Assembly: GCA_005882055.1 (NCBI GenBank)
Contig: VBGQ01000008.1
Coordinates: forward strand, 1 to 10,188
Length of the DNA stretch: 10,188 nucleotides
From: Chloroflexota bacterium
Lineage (GTDB): Bacteria; Chloroflexota; Limnocylindria; QHBO01
Direction: 5' to 3'
Made by a program: the position numbers and the translations under genes. A model generated the notes under the pieces. That model was given only the letters and a program-made list of their open reading frames with translations. It was not told where the DNA came from and did not search any database. Positions 1 to 6,995 of the stretch are shown piece after piece (the stretch's first letter is position 1; every line of letters starts with the position of its first letter).

Positions 1-110
1 CGCACCCCGGTCGCGATGGCCAGCAGCTCGACGTCTCCGCAGGCGTGCGCGCCCACACGACCGATGTTCGTCAGCGTGGAACGCGACGACGCGCGCTTTT
101 CGGTCGCCAT
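1..110 (-). CDS. Possible partial hypothetical protein (N-terminus only)
   Basis: An ATG at 110-108 opens a minus-strand frame of 36 codons that reaches the left edge without a stop. An in-frame TAA about 40 nt upstream means the protein cannot start much earlier. The peptide begins MATEKRASSR and later reads ACGDVELLAIATGV. I do not recognise a family from so short a piece. It lies on the same strand as, and 80 bp downstream of, the CPBP protease gene, so it could be the next gene of the operon or an independent gene. No clear Shine-Dalgarno precedes the ATG. High-GC DNA gives many chance open frames, so this call is weak. Overlapping plus-strand frames in the same bases look no better. Confidence 0.35.
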   Translation of the reverse strand, partial: MATEKRASSRSTLTNIGRVGAHACGDVELLAIATGV

Positions 111-126
111 GCGGCGAGTGTGCAGG

Positions 127-165
127 GGTCCGGCTACCGCCGGCTTACTCGCCGATTACCGGACC
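127..165. repeat. Inverted repeat after the pur/CPBP operon, possible weak terminator
   Basis: GGTCCGG at 127-133 pairs with CCGGACC at 159-165, giving a 7-bp stem with a 25-nt loop. Within the region CCGGC (130-134) can instead pair with GCCGG (139-143) around a 4-nt loop. The structure lies 26-64 bp beyond the stop of the CPBP gene, where a transcript terminator would be expected. No T-rich tract follows on either strand, so intrinsic termination is not clearly supported. The rest of the 111-190 spacer shows nothing else recognisable. Confidence 0.25.
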
Positions 166-190
166 GATCTCGCAGAGCTCCCACTGGGCG

Positions 191-1282
191 TCAGCCATGG
201 CCGGAGAGGAGGAAGAGGGCGAGCACCGAGGCGAGGTTGAAGGTGGCATGGATGCCGATGGTGGTGGCCAGGTTGCGCGTCCTGGCATAGACGCCGGTCA
301 GCAGGAGGCCGAGGAGCAGCACGACCACCACGGCCAGCGGCGTGCCGCCCGGCACGTGGGCCAGCCCGAACAGGAGCGTCGCGCCGATCAGCGCGCGGCG
401 CGTGCCGTACTCCCGCTCCCAGGCGTTGAACACGAAGCCCCGGAAGAAGAGCTCCTCCGCGATGGGCGCGAGCACGGCGATGGTCAGCACCGCGACCGGC
501 ACGGGAAGCTGCTGGGCGATCGCGGTCACCTCCTGCTCACCCTCCGGATTGATGCCAAGCAGGTGCAGGATGGCAACCAGCACGCCGGCGAGAACCTGGG
601 CGGCCGACCAGACGAGCAGGCCGGCCAGCAAGCCGATGACCGCCTGGCGGACGCTGGCGGCGCCCAGCCAGAGGCGAACCCCGTCGAGCGCGCGGGGGAC
701 CGCCACGAAGACGGCCAGCAGGGCGAAGAAGCCGAGGGGCGTGATCAGCAGCTGCAGCGTCAGGGCGCCCGGACTGCTCAGGGTCTCGATGTCGCCGCCG
801 GTAAAGGCGAGCAGCGGCGGGACGAGCAGGAACGGGAGACCGAGCTCGATCATCGCGAAGATGACGAGCACCGAGGGGCCGCGGTAGCGATCTGCGGGCA
901 GGGCCCTGCGCCTGATGATCGAGGCAACCGCCAGCCACGAGAGGCCTCCCATCAGCACGAGGGCGCCGATGACACCGATCCACAGCGCGATCGTCGGGCT
1001 GGTCCCGCTCACATGTTGCGCGATCAGGAATTCCGCGACGCCGTCTCCCGCAACCGCCGCCAGGAATCCGATGGGGATCGCGACCCAGCCAGGCCAGATT
1101 GGCGGCCCGGGCGCGAGCTCCTCGAATCGTGGTCGCGTGCGGCCGGGTGGCGTCGCTTCGGTCAGGGGACCCTGAGCGGCTCTGGCGGCCTCGGCGGGAG
1201 CGAGAGGCCAGCCGGCAGGCGCCTCAGCGGCCGAAGGCGGGTCAGGCGGAAGGGCGGGCTGCGACGGACGCGATGCGTCCAA
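191..1282 (-). CDS. CPBP family intramembrane metalloprotease
   Basis: A 363-residue multi-pass membrane protein with the three signature motifs of the CPBP (Abi, type II CAAX-protease-like) family. These are EELFFR at 276-281 (EExxxR), FGLAH at 305-309 (FxxxH) and HATFN at 345-349 (HxxxN). The glutamates and histidines are the expected metal and catalytic residues inside the membrane. About 65 N-terminal residues, rich in Pro and Ala, form a probable cytosolic tail before roughly eight hydrophobic segments (about 66-361). The substrate is unknown; family members cleave prenylated proteins, process bacteriocins or regulate anti-sigma factors. The start is TTG, 6 nt after the stop of the zinc-ribbon gene, with no good Shine-Dalgarno. 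The next in-frame ATG is at residue 111, inside the membrane region, so translation is probably coupled to the upstream gene. It is the last clear gene of the purF operon. Confidence 0.9.
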   Translation of the reverse strand: MDASRPSQPALPPDPPSAAEAPAGWPLAPAEAARAAQGPLTEATPPGRTRPRFEELAPGPPIWPGWVAIPIGFLAAVAGDGVAEFLIAQHVSGTSPTIALWIGVIGALVLMGGLSWLAVASIIRRRALPADRYRGPSVLVIFAMIELGLPFLLVPPLLAFTGGDIETLSSPGALTLQLLITPLGFFALLAVFVAVPRALDGVRLWLGAASVRQAVIGLLAGLLVWSAAQVLAGVLVAILHLLGINPEGEQEVTAIAQQLPVPVAVLTIAVLAPIAEELFFRGFVFNAWEREYGTRRALIGATLLFGLAHVPGGTPLAVVVVLLLGLLLTGVYARTRNLATTIGIHATFNLASVLALFLLSGHG

Positions 1283-1288
1283 GCTGGG

Positions 1289-1864
1289 TCAGGTGTTCGT
1301 TGCGCGCCGCAGGGCACCGGCATCCGGTGCCAGCTCGGGAACGCGATCCGGGGCCGGGGCGGCCGTCCGGATCATCGGTCGCTCGAAGCGCTCGAGCTCC
1401 TTGCCGCAGTACGCGCACAGCGCCCAGTCCGGCTCGGCGAGGCGGGTGCAGGCAGGGCAGATGCGGTGCAGGCGCGTCCGGCAGTTGGGGCAGACCAGCC
1501 AATCAGGACCGACGCGTTGCCGGCAGGTGGGGCAGAGCTTGTTCTTCTCCACCTCGGCGAGCAGCGTCTCCTCCGCGAGGGAGCGCTCATAGACCTCGGC
1601 CAGCGACTCGCGTGGCCGAACGATCAGGTACAGGATCACGGCGAAGACGAAGAGGACCGGCGTGAAGAAGATGATCAGCGCCGCGGCGAAGTACGGAAGG
1701 ATCGGGTTCTCCGTCCGCGCCTGCATGTCCCGGAAGGCCCAGTAGGCGGTGCCCAGCCAGAGGAGCACCACGTAGACGACGATCAGCTGCCCGAGCAGCT
1801 CCACGACCGGGTTGTGGATGAAGTCGTTCCAGATTTTCCCGGGATCCGGGAGGCCTTGTGGCAT
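1289..1864 (-). CDS. Double zinc-ribbon membrane protein, function unknown
   Basis: 191 residues. Two hydrophobic helices (about 20-44 and 57-82) are followed by a charged stretch and two near-identical zinc ribbons. Ribbon 1 is CPTC...CPNC (111-128) and ribbon 2 is CPAC...CAYC (136-153), each C-x2-C-x10-C-x2-C. Both contain PDW before the third cysteine, so the pair looks like an internal duplication of the DZR (double zinc ribbon) type. The Ala/Pro-rich tail (from about 164) is probably disordered. The ATG is preceded by the purine-rich AAGGCGAGG, and the gene starts 18 nt after the purN stop, so it belongs to the pur operon. Zinc ribbons may bind protein or nucleic acid, or serve only as structural knobs at the cytosolic face of the membrane. 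No purine-specific role can be read from the sequence. Confidence 0.85.
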   Translation of the reverse strand: MPQGLPDPGKIWNDFIHNPVVELLGQLIVVYVVLLWLGTAYWAFRDMQARTENPILPYFAAALIIFFTPVLFVFAVILYLIVRPRESLAEVYERSLAEETLLAEVEKNKLCPTCRQRVGPDWLVCPNCRTRLHRICPACTRLAEPDWALCAYCGKELERFERPMIRTAAPAPDRVPELAPDAGALRRATNT

Positions 1865-1882
1865 GCGCCCTCGCCTTCTACG

Positions 1883-2515
1883 TCACGACCGGTCGGTCAT
1901 GCTAGCAGATGCAAGATCGGCCCAGCCCTCGGCGGCCTGGTCCGCGAGATCCGCGAGCGTGTCCACCAGGAGCCGATGCTCCACCGCAAGCACGCGCTGT
2001 GCCAGCGTCTCGGGGTCGTCCCCGGGCAACACCGGGACACGGGCCTGGGCAAGCAGGGGGCCGGCATCCAGGTCCTGCGTCACGAGGTGAATGCTGGCGC
2101 CGCTTTGGGCGTCCTTGGCGGCGAGGACGGAAGCGTGCACCGCCATGCCCATCATCCCCGAGCCTCCGTGCCTCGGCAGCAGGCTGGGGTGGATGTTGAT
2201 CGTGGGTCCATCGAAGGCGGCGAAGTACGTCGGCCGGAGCACCTGGTCGTAGCCGGCCAGAAGGACCAGGTCGCAGCGTGCCGCACGGAAGGCTTCACCG
2301 ATAGCGGCGTCGCGCGCTGGGCCATCTGCGAACGAGCTTCGATCGAGCACGCGATGCTCCAGGCCATGCCGCTCCGCGACCTCCAGCGCGCGGACGTCGC
2401 GCCGGTTGGAGAGCACCATGACAGGATCCACGCGAGCGAGGCGACCGGCACGACGCGCCTCGAGGACCGCCTCGAGGTTTGATCCTCGCCCCGAGACGAG
2501 GACGCCGAGGCGCAC
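1883..2515 (-). CDS. purN: Phosphoribosylglycinamide formyltransferase (GAR transformylase)
   Basis: Transfers formyl from 10-formyl-tetrahydrofolate to GAR to give FGAR (step 3 of IMP synthesis), in the cytosol. The 210-residue length is normal (E. coli about 212). The N-terminal phosphate-binding loop is VSGRGSNL (7-14). The catalytic signature NIHPSLLP lies at 107-114, with N107 and H109 corresponding to E. coli N106 and H108. LDAGP (149-153) carries D150, equivalent to catalytic D144. The loop after HPSLLP reads RHGGSGMMGMAVH instead of the E. coli-like PGLHTH form, a variant I recall from other bacterial PurN proteins. The GTG start is 12 nt after the purM stop, preceded by the weak Shine-Dalgarno GAGCTGG. 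The tail after about residue 190 is short and Ala/Asp-rich. Confidence 0.96.
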   Translation of the reverse strand: MRLGVLVSGRGSNLEAVLEARRAGRLARVDPVMVLSNRRDVRALEVAERHGLEHRVLDRSSFADGPARDAAIGEAFRAARCDLVLLAGYDQVLRPTYFAAFDGPTINIHPSLLPRHGGSGMMGMAVHASVLAAKDAQSGASIHLVTQDLDAGPLLAQARVPVLPGDDPETLAQRVLAVEHRLLVDTLADLADQAAEGWADLASASMTDRS

Positions 2516-2527
2516 CGACCAGCTCGC

Positions 2528-3559
2528 CTAGATGAAGGCGACCCGCGGCTGCCCGCGGCGCGACGCCACGACCCGGCCCACCACGCAGGCGGAGGGAAGG
2601 GCGCTCAGCGCCGTCTCGACCTGGCTGCGCCGCACGACGCAGGTGAGACCGATGCCGAGGTTGAAGGTCCGAACCATCTCCTCGTCGGGGATGTCGCCAG
2701 CCTCCTGGATCAGGGAGAAGATGCGTGGCACAGGCCAGCTCCCCGTCTCGACCTCCACGCCGAGGCCATCGGGAAGGGTACGGGGAACGTTCTCGACCCA
2801 GCCGCCGCCGGTGATGTGCGCGAAGGCCAGGACGTCGCTGTGCGCGTCCCGCAGCGCGGTGCGGAGGGCGCGCATCTCCGCCAGGTAGCTGCGGTGCGTC
2901 GCCAGCAGTGCGTCGCCCAGGGTCCCGTCCAGGCCGGGCGCCGGTCGCCTCCAGTCCGCCTCCCCAAAGACGCGGCGAGCCAGCGAATAGCCATTGGTGT
3001 GCAGGCCGGTCGAGGGGAGACCGATGAGTGCGTCCCCGGGGCGGACGCGCGCCCCGGTGATCAGGTCGGCGCGCGAGGCGACACCGACCACGAACCCGGC
3101 GAGGTCGTAATCCGCGTCCTGGTAGAGGCCTGGCAGCTCCGCGGTCTCGCCGCCGACGAGCGCCACGCCATTCGCCAGGCATGCGCGCGCCATGCCCGCA
3201 ACCAGGTCCGCGGCCTGTCCCGCCTGCAGGCGACCGACCCCGAGGTAGTCGAGGAAGAAGAGTGGATCTGCGCCCTGCACCGCCACGTCGTTGACGCAGT
3301 GGTTGACGAGATCCTCGCCCACGGTGTCGTGCCGGCCCAGCGCGATCGCGATCTTCAGCTTGGTGCCGACGCCATCGGTCGAGGCCACCAGCACCGGATC
3401 GGGCCATCGGTCGCTGTCGAGCCGGAAGAGGCTGCCAAAGCCCCCGACGCCGCTCATCACCTCGGGGGTCGTCGTTCGCGCCGCCGCCTGGCTGATCAGC
3501 TCAACCGCCCGGCGCGCCTCGTCCAGGTCGACGCCGGCTTCGCGGTAGGTGCGTGCCAT
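2528..3559 (-). CDS. purM: Phosphoribosylformylglycinamidine cyclo-ligase (AIR synthetase)
   Basis: ATP-dependent ring closure of FGAM to AIR (step 5), cytosolic, normally a homodimer. The 343 residues match E. coli PurM (345). The N-terminus TYREAGVDLDEA is the family start and fixes the ATG. Ordered signatures are PEVMSGVGGFG (32-42), the ATP-binding STDGVGTKLK (60-69), VNDVAVQGADPLFFLDYL (89-106), GGETAELPG (136-144), GLPSTGLHTNGYSL (180-193), AHITGGG (247-253, with H248) and FNLGIGL (near 299-305). No key residue appears to be missing. The gene lies 5 nt after purF and 12 nt before purN, so it is clearly cotranscribed with them. It is structurally related to PurL, whose product is its substrate. 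Confidence 0.97.
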   Translation of the reverse strand: MARTYREAGVDLDEARRAVELISQAAARTTTPEVMSGVGGFGSLFRLDSDRWPDPVLVASTDGVGTKLKIAIALGRHDTVGEDLVNHCVNDVAVQGADPLFFLDYLGVGRLQAGQAADLVAGMARACLANGVALVGGETAELPGLYQDADYDLAGFVVGVASRADLITGARVRPGDALIGLPSTGLHTNGYSLARRVFGEADWRRPAPGLDGTLGDALLATHRSYLAEMRALRTALRDAHSDVLAFAHITGGGWVENVPRTLPDGLGVEVETGSWPVPRIFSLIQEAGDIPDEEMVRTFNLGIGLTCVVRRSQVETALSALPSACVVGRVVASRRGQPRVAFI

Positions 3560-3564
3560 GGGAC

Positions 3565-5115
3565 CTACCCACGCTCCAGCGCGAACTTGTCGAGCTCGAG
3601 CGGGACGTCGGTTGGATACCGCCCGTCGAAGCAGGCCGTGCAGAACCCCTGCGGGTCCCCGCCGACCGCCGCCAGCAACCCCTCCTGCGACAGGTAGCCG
3701 AGCGAATCGGCCCCGATCGCACGACGGATCCCCTCAAGGTCCTGGTTTGCCGCGATCAGCTCCGAGCGGCGGCCCGTGTCGACGCCCATGTAGCAGGGAT
3801 AGGTCATCTGCGGCGAGTGGATCCGGACGTGCACCTCGCGGGCTCCTGCCCGCCGCAGCATCGCGACCGTGGGTGCCGTCGTCGTGCCGCGCACGATCGA
3901 GTCGTCGACCATCACCACCCGGCGGTCGCGGAGCACCTCGGGGAGCGGGTTGAACTTCATGCGCACCGCCTCATCCCGGGTCTGCTGCGCGGGCTGGATG
4001 AAGGTGCGACCCACGTATCGGTTCTTGATCAGGCCCTCGCGGTAGGGCAGGCCTGACTCCTCGGCGTAGCCGATCGCGGCGGGGACCGCCGAATCGGGCA
4101 CGGGAATCACCAGGTCGGCATCCGCCGGATGCTCGCGGGCAAGCTCGCGGCCCATGCGTAGCCTCGCCTCGTAGAGCAGCCGCCCGCCGATGACGCTGTC
4201 CGGCCGAGCCAGGTAGACGAACTCGAAGACGCACAGCCGTTCGCGGCTGCCGACCACCGCCGGCCGGTGGGAGCTCACCCCCTCCGCGTCGATTGTCAGG
4301 ATCTCGCCGGCTTCGACGTCGCGCACCATCTGGGCGCCCATGGCGTCGAGCGCGGCGCTCTCCGAGGCCACGGCCCAGCCGACGGGCTGCCCGTCACCGG
4401 CGAGCAACCGTCCCAGGGCGAGAGGCCGGAAACCAACCGGGTCGCGGGCCGCCACCAGGGCACGCTCGGTCAGCATCGTGAAGGTATAGGCGCCGGTCGC
4501 GCGGTGGAAGGCGCGCTCGACGCGCTGCGCCCAGGAGCGGCCCGGGGCGTGGGCAATGAATCGCGCGAGGACCTCGGTGTCCGAGGCGGTCACGAAGTCG
4601 ACCCCCTGCTCGACCAGCTCGTCGCGCAGCCACGGTGCGTTGGTCAGGTTGCCATTGTGGCCGAGCATGAGCTCCCCCAGGTCACCGCGCGCCGGGACCG
4701 GCTGGACGTTGGGCAGCGTGTTCGATCCGGTGGTCGAGTAGCGCGTGTGACCGATGGCCGCGATCGCGATTGGCCTGTCACCCGCCGCCTCGCCGCCGTC
4801 CAGGTCGTCGACCGTTTCCCGATCGAAGACCTGGCTGACGAGCCCAAGCCGCTTGTGCAGGCGCAGCTGCGAGCCATCGGTGGTTGCGATGCCGGCCGAC
4901 TCCTGGCCGCGATGCTGCAGCGCGTGCAGCCCCAGGTAGGTGAGCCGCCCGACCGGCTGACCCGGTGCGAAGACGCCCACCACGCCGCATTCCTCGCGGG
5001 GCCCGTGCGGCTGGTAGGTGGCTTCGATGGCGAGCAGGCTCGAGGGAGCGGGTTGGGCGGGCACTGCGGCGTGGGCCTGTGCGACGGGCGGTGTGGGCCG
5101 TCGCACCCGGTTCAC
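3565..5115 (-). CDS. purF: Amidophosphoribosyltransferase (glutamine PRPP amidotransferase)
   Basis: Committed first step of purine synthesis: PRPP plus glutamine gives 5-phosphoribosylamine. An N-terminal glutaminase domain begins at EECGVVGVF; its Cys (codon 4987-4989) should become the mature N-terminal nucleophile after propeptide removal. HALQHRGQESAGI, GHTRYSTTGS and GHNGNL follow. The C-terminal phosphoribosyltransferase domain carries the PRPP loop VVMVDDSIVRGTT. Cysteines in LCVFE, YPCYMG and CTACF match the four [4Fe-4S] ligands of Bacillus PurF; their spacing (146, 51, 3) is close to the Bacillus 146, 55, 3. The frame stays open up to a GTG at 5292, but that would give a 101-residue propeptide whose codons (CGA, GGA, TCA, GTA) are unlike the rest of the gene. 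I therefore prefer GTG at 5115, just below a possible -10. GTGs at 5106 and 5064 are equally possible, and none has a good Shine-Dalgarno. Confidence 0.96.
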   Translation of the reverse strand: MNRVRRPTPPVAQAHAAVPAQPAPSSLLAIEATYQPHGPREECGVVGVFAPGQPVGRLTYLGLHALQHRGQESAGIATTDGSQLRLHKRLGLVSQVFDRETVDDLDGGEAAGDRPIAIAAIGHTRYSTTGSNTLPNVQPVPARGDLGELMLGHNGNLTNAPWLRDELVEQGVDFVTASDTEVLARFIAHAPGRSWAQRVERAFHRATGAYTFTMLTERALVAARDPVGFRPLALGRLLAGDGQPVGWAVASESAALDAMGAQMVRDVEAGEILTIDAEGVSSHRPAVVGSRERLCVFEFVYLARPDSVIGGRLLYEARLRMGRELAREHPADADLVIPVPDSAVPAAIGYAEESGLPYREGLIKNRYVGRTFIQPAQQTRDEAVRMKFNPLPEVLRDRRVVMVDDSIVRGTTTAPTVAMLRRAGAREVHVRIHSPQMTYPCYMGVDTGRRSELIAANQDLEGIRRAIGADSLGYLSQEGLLAAVGGDPQGFCTACFDGRYPTDVPLELDKFALERG

Positions 5116-5144
5116 GGTCGGCAGGCTGATCGGGGCACGCAGGC

Positions 5145-5150
5145 ATGATA
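5145..5150 (-). promoter_or_regulatory. Candidate -10 element for the purF operon
   Basis: On the minus strand TATCAT (5150-5145) matches the sigma-70 -10 consensus at five of six positions, and it stands out in very GC-rich surroundings. Transcription would start near 5138, giving a leader of about 23 nt to GTG 5115. A -35 is poor: ACGACA (5171-5166) shares four of six bases with TTGACA, but at a short 15-nt spacing. If this promoter is right, the GTG at 5292 cannot be the purF start. Confidence is limited because the element was found by eye only. Confidence 0.3.
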
Positions 5151-5220
5151 CCCACGACCCGCGGCTGTCGTGTGGTCCCGGCGGCGCGTCGCGGTGCGCT
5201 GCGCGGGCGATGACCGGAAG

Positions 5221-5239
5221 GTACTGCAGGAGTACTGCA
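5221..5239. repeat. Tandem 8-bp direct repeat upstream of purF, possible operator
   Basis: GTACTGCA occurs at 5221-5228 and again at 5232-5239, an 11-bp period that places both copies on the same face of the helix. The arrangement also creates two nested inverted repeats: GTACT/AGTAC with a 5-nt spacer and TGCAG/CTGCA with a 5-nt spacer. It lies in the spacer between purF and the divergent cyclic-di-GMP gene, about 90 bp upstream of the proposed purF transcription start. No known regulator motif is recognised. It could be a binding site for a transcription factor or a chance repeat. Confidence 0.35.
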
Positions 5240-5278
5240 TCCGACCCCACTCGGCCGGTTGATCCTTGGTTGGTGGCG

Positions 5279-5308
5279 TTGACGAATCGCACCTCGTGAC
5301 GATTAGCC
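5279..5308 (+). promoter_or_regulatory. Candidate promoter for the GGDEF/HD-GYP gene
   Basis: TTGACG (5279-5284) matches five of six -35 positions. Seventeen or eighteen bases downstream lies a weak AT-containing -10 candidate, ATTAGC (5302-5307) or TTAGCC (5303-5308). The gene starts at 5370, leaving a leader of about 55 nt. The -35 is good but the -10 is poor, so this is a tentative call. The remaining part of the 5116-5369 spacer shows no riboswitch or hairpin that I can recognise. Confidence 0.3.
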
Positions 5309-5369
5309 CATGGCCTGAGGCGGCCTGCGGCTTCATCCTACGGACGCAGCTTCGCCACCAAAGGAACGC

Positions 5370-6980
5370 ATGCTCCGATTCGCCAGGGCTCTCGGGTTTC
5401 TCGCCCCGCTGGCGGTCACCCTGTGTGCCGCCGTGGTGCTCGTGCTGAGCTCCGGAGTGGATGCCCTCGGGCGCTCCTGGGTGCTCAGCGCGGTCTTCCT
5501 CGCGGCGCTCGCGGGCATGACCACCACTGCCCTCGTTGCATGGAGCTACATGGGCTGGCGCCTCAACCGGCTGGCGAGGACCCTGGAGGCCACCATTACC
5601 GAGGCGGCCCCGATCGAGATCAGGGAAGCGGGCATCCCGGCCGAGCGACGCCTCGCCCGCGCCTTCAACGCGGCGGCCGGAGCATTCCTGCAGTTCGAGG
5701 CGCGGGCCACCCACGATCGACTCACCGGCGTCGCCAACCGCGAGACCCTGCTCACCGTCCTGCTCGCAGAGGTCGAGCGTGCCTCACGCCACAACAAGCC
5801 GCTCTCGGTCGCGTTCATCGACATCGACCGCTTCAAGCCGATCAACGACACGTACGGCCACAACAGCGGCGACGCGGTGCTGCGGCAGATCGCGAGCATG
5901 ATCGTCGACCACATCCGGCCGTCGGACCTCTTCGGCCGCTACGGCGGCGAGGAATTCATGCTGATCCTTCCCGAGTCGGCGCCCGGCGAGGCAGCCGAGG
6001 TCGCCGAGCGGCTGCGTTCGGTCGTGGCGCAGACCCCGCTGACGATCGCCACGGGGCAGGCAGTGAACATCACGATCAGCATCGGGATTGCCGGGGGCCG
6101 CGGCCACGAGCTGCTGGTCGACTCGCTCGTCGACCAGGCCGACGCGGCGATGTACGCCGCCAAGGGTCTCGGCCGCAACCGGATCTACCTCTATCGCGAC
6201 CTCGACGAGGGGGCCGCGGTGCCGCGCGCGCCGATCTCGCCGGAGAGCCGTGCCGCCGCCGCGGCCATCGGTCAGTGGGCAAGCGACACCGCCGCGGAGG
6301 CGCTGGCATCGGTCCTGGCGCCCCAGCCCCATCACCGTGGCAGGCCGTCCGACATGATCGCGTCGCTGGCCACCGGGATCGCCCTGCACCTGCAGCTCCC
6401 ACCCGCGGAGATCGACCGGGTGCGGATCGCGAGCCTGCTCCACGACCTAGGCAAGCTGGCCGTGCCCGCGGAGATCCTGGACAAGCCGACGTCGCTCTCG
6501 AACGGCGAGTGGCAGGCGATCGGCGAGCACCCGCGCATCGGCCAGCTGATCCTCGAGCAGGCGTCGAGCCTGCGCGACGCGATCCCGGTGGTGCTGCATC
6601 ATCACGAGCGCTTCAACGGGACCGGCTATCCGCATGGCCTGAGCGGCCAGGAGATTCCGCTCGGGGCGCGGATCGTGGCGGTCGCCGACGCCTACCACGC
6701 GATGGTTCACAAGCGCCCGTACAAGGAGGCACTGACGCACCTCCAGGCGCTACACGAGCTGGAGGCGAACGCAGGAACCCAGTTCGACCCCGAGGTGGTC
6801 GCCATCTTCTGCTCGATGTACGCCGATGGCGTGCCCCCCGACGGGCTCGAGGAGGTCTATCGCCTGCATGAGCGCGCACGCGGAGGGCTCCAGCAGCTCG
6901 ACCCGCCCGCCGCGCCGCCAGGGCCGCCGCGATCCGGGCGCGCACGGCGGACGCAGCAGGTTCCGAACGCCGCGAGTTGA
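5370..6980 (+). CDS. Membrane-bound diguanylate cyclase / HD-GYP phosphodiesterase
   Basis: 536 residues. Two N-terminal membrane helices (about 9-29 and 36-60) flank a short extracytoplasmic loop, followed by a HAMP-like linker (61-112). A GGDEF domain spans about 115-288, with DIDRFKPINDTYGH (151-164), active site GGEEF (192-196) and the inhibitory I-site RPSD (183-186), five residues before it. An HD-GYP domain covers about 320-495: H322, LLHDLGK (356-362), EHP (386-388), HHERFNGTGYP (411-421) and VAD (438-440). It should make cyclic-di-GMP from two GTP and also hydrolyse it, with one activity probably gated by the other or by a membrane signal. Both sites look intact. ADAYHAM replaces the more usual ADAFDAM, a common variant. 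The C-tail is Pro/Arg-rich. ATG 5370 follows AAGGA with a 4-nt spacing. The gene is divergent from purF and convergent with purL (15-bp gap). Confidence 0.93.
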   Translation: MLRFARALGFLAPLAVTLCAAVVLVLSSGVDALGRSWVLSAVFLAALAGMTTTALVAWSYMGWRLNRLARTLEATITEAAPIEIREAGIPAERRLARAFNAAAGAFLQFEARATHDRLTGVANRETLLTVLLAEVERASRHNKPLSVAFIDIDRFKPINDTYGHNSGDAVLRQIASMIVDHIRPSDLFGRYGGEEFMLILPESAPGEAAEVAERLRSVVAQTPLTIATGQAVNITISIGIAGGRGHELLVDSLVDQADAAMYAAKGLGRNRIYLYRDLDEGAAVPRAPISPESRAAAAAIGQWASDTAAEALASVLAPQPHHRGRPSDMIASLATGIALHLQLPPAEIDRVRIASLLHDLGKLAVPAEILDKPTSLSNGEWQAIGEHPRIGQLILEQASSLRDAIPVVLHHHERFNGTGYPHGLSGQEIPLGARIVAVADAYHAMVHKRPYKEALTHLQALHELEANAGTQFDPEVVAIFCSMYADGVPPDGLEEVYRLHERARGGLQQLDPPAAPPGPPRSGRARRTQQVPNAAS

Positions 6981-6995
6981 CCGGAGTGGGAGCGT

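Noticed and set aside
16..240. Small plus-strand frames at the left edge (16-240 and 45-290)
   Set aside because: They overlap the end of the CPBP gene, lack recognisable domains or convincing ribosome-binding sites, and look like chance frames.
1886..1904. CGACCGGTCG palindrome and TAGCAT element near the purN stop, considered as an internal promoter or operator
   Set aside because: TAGCAT has no -35 at a usable spacing and the palindrome lies in codons for the PurN C-terminus. The gene spacing supports read-through from purF.
197..2482. A 761-codon open frame on the plus strand, antisense to the CPBP, zinc-ribbon and purN genes
   Set aside because: The translation is rich in Arg, Gly, Gln, Asp and His with no domain, and it exactly mirrors the codon bias of three well-supported minus-strand genes. 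This is a typical high-GC antisense shadow.
5423..6871. A 482-codon same-strand frame overlapping the GGDEF/HD-GYP gene
   Set aside because: Arg/Gly/Pro-rich translation without domains, whereas the other frame carries complete GGDEF and HD-GYP motifs.
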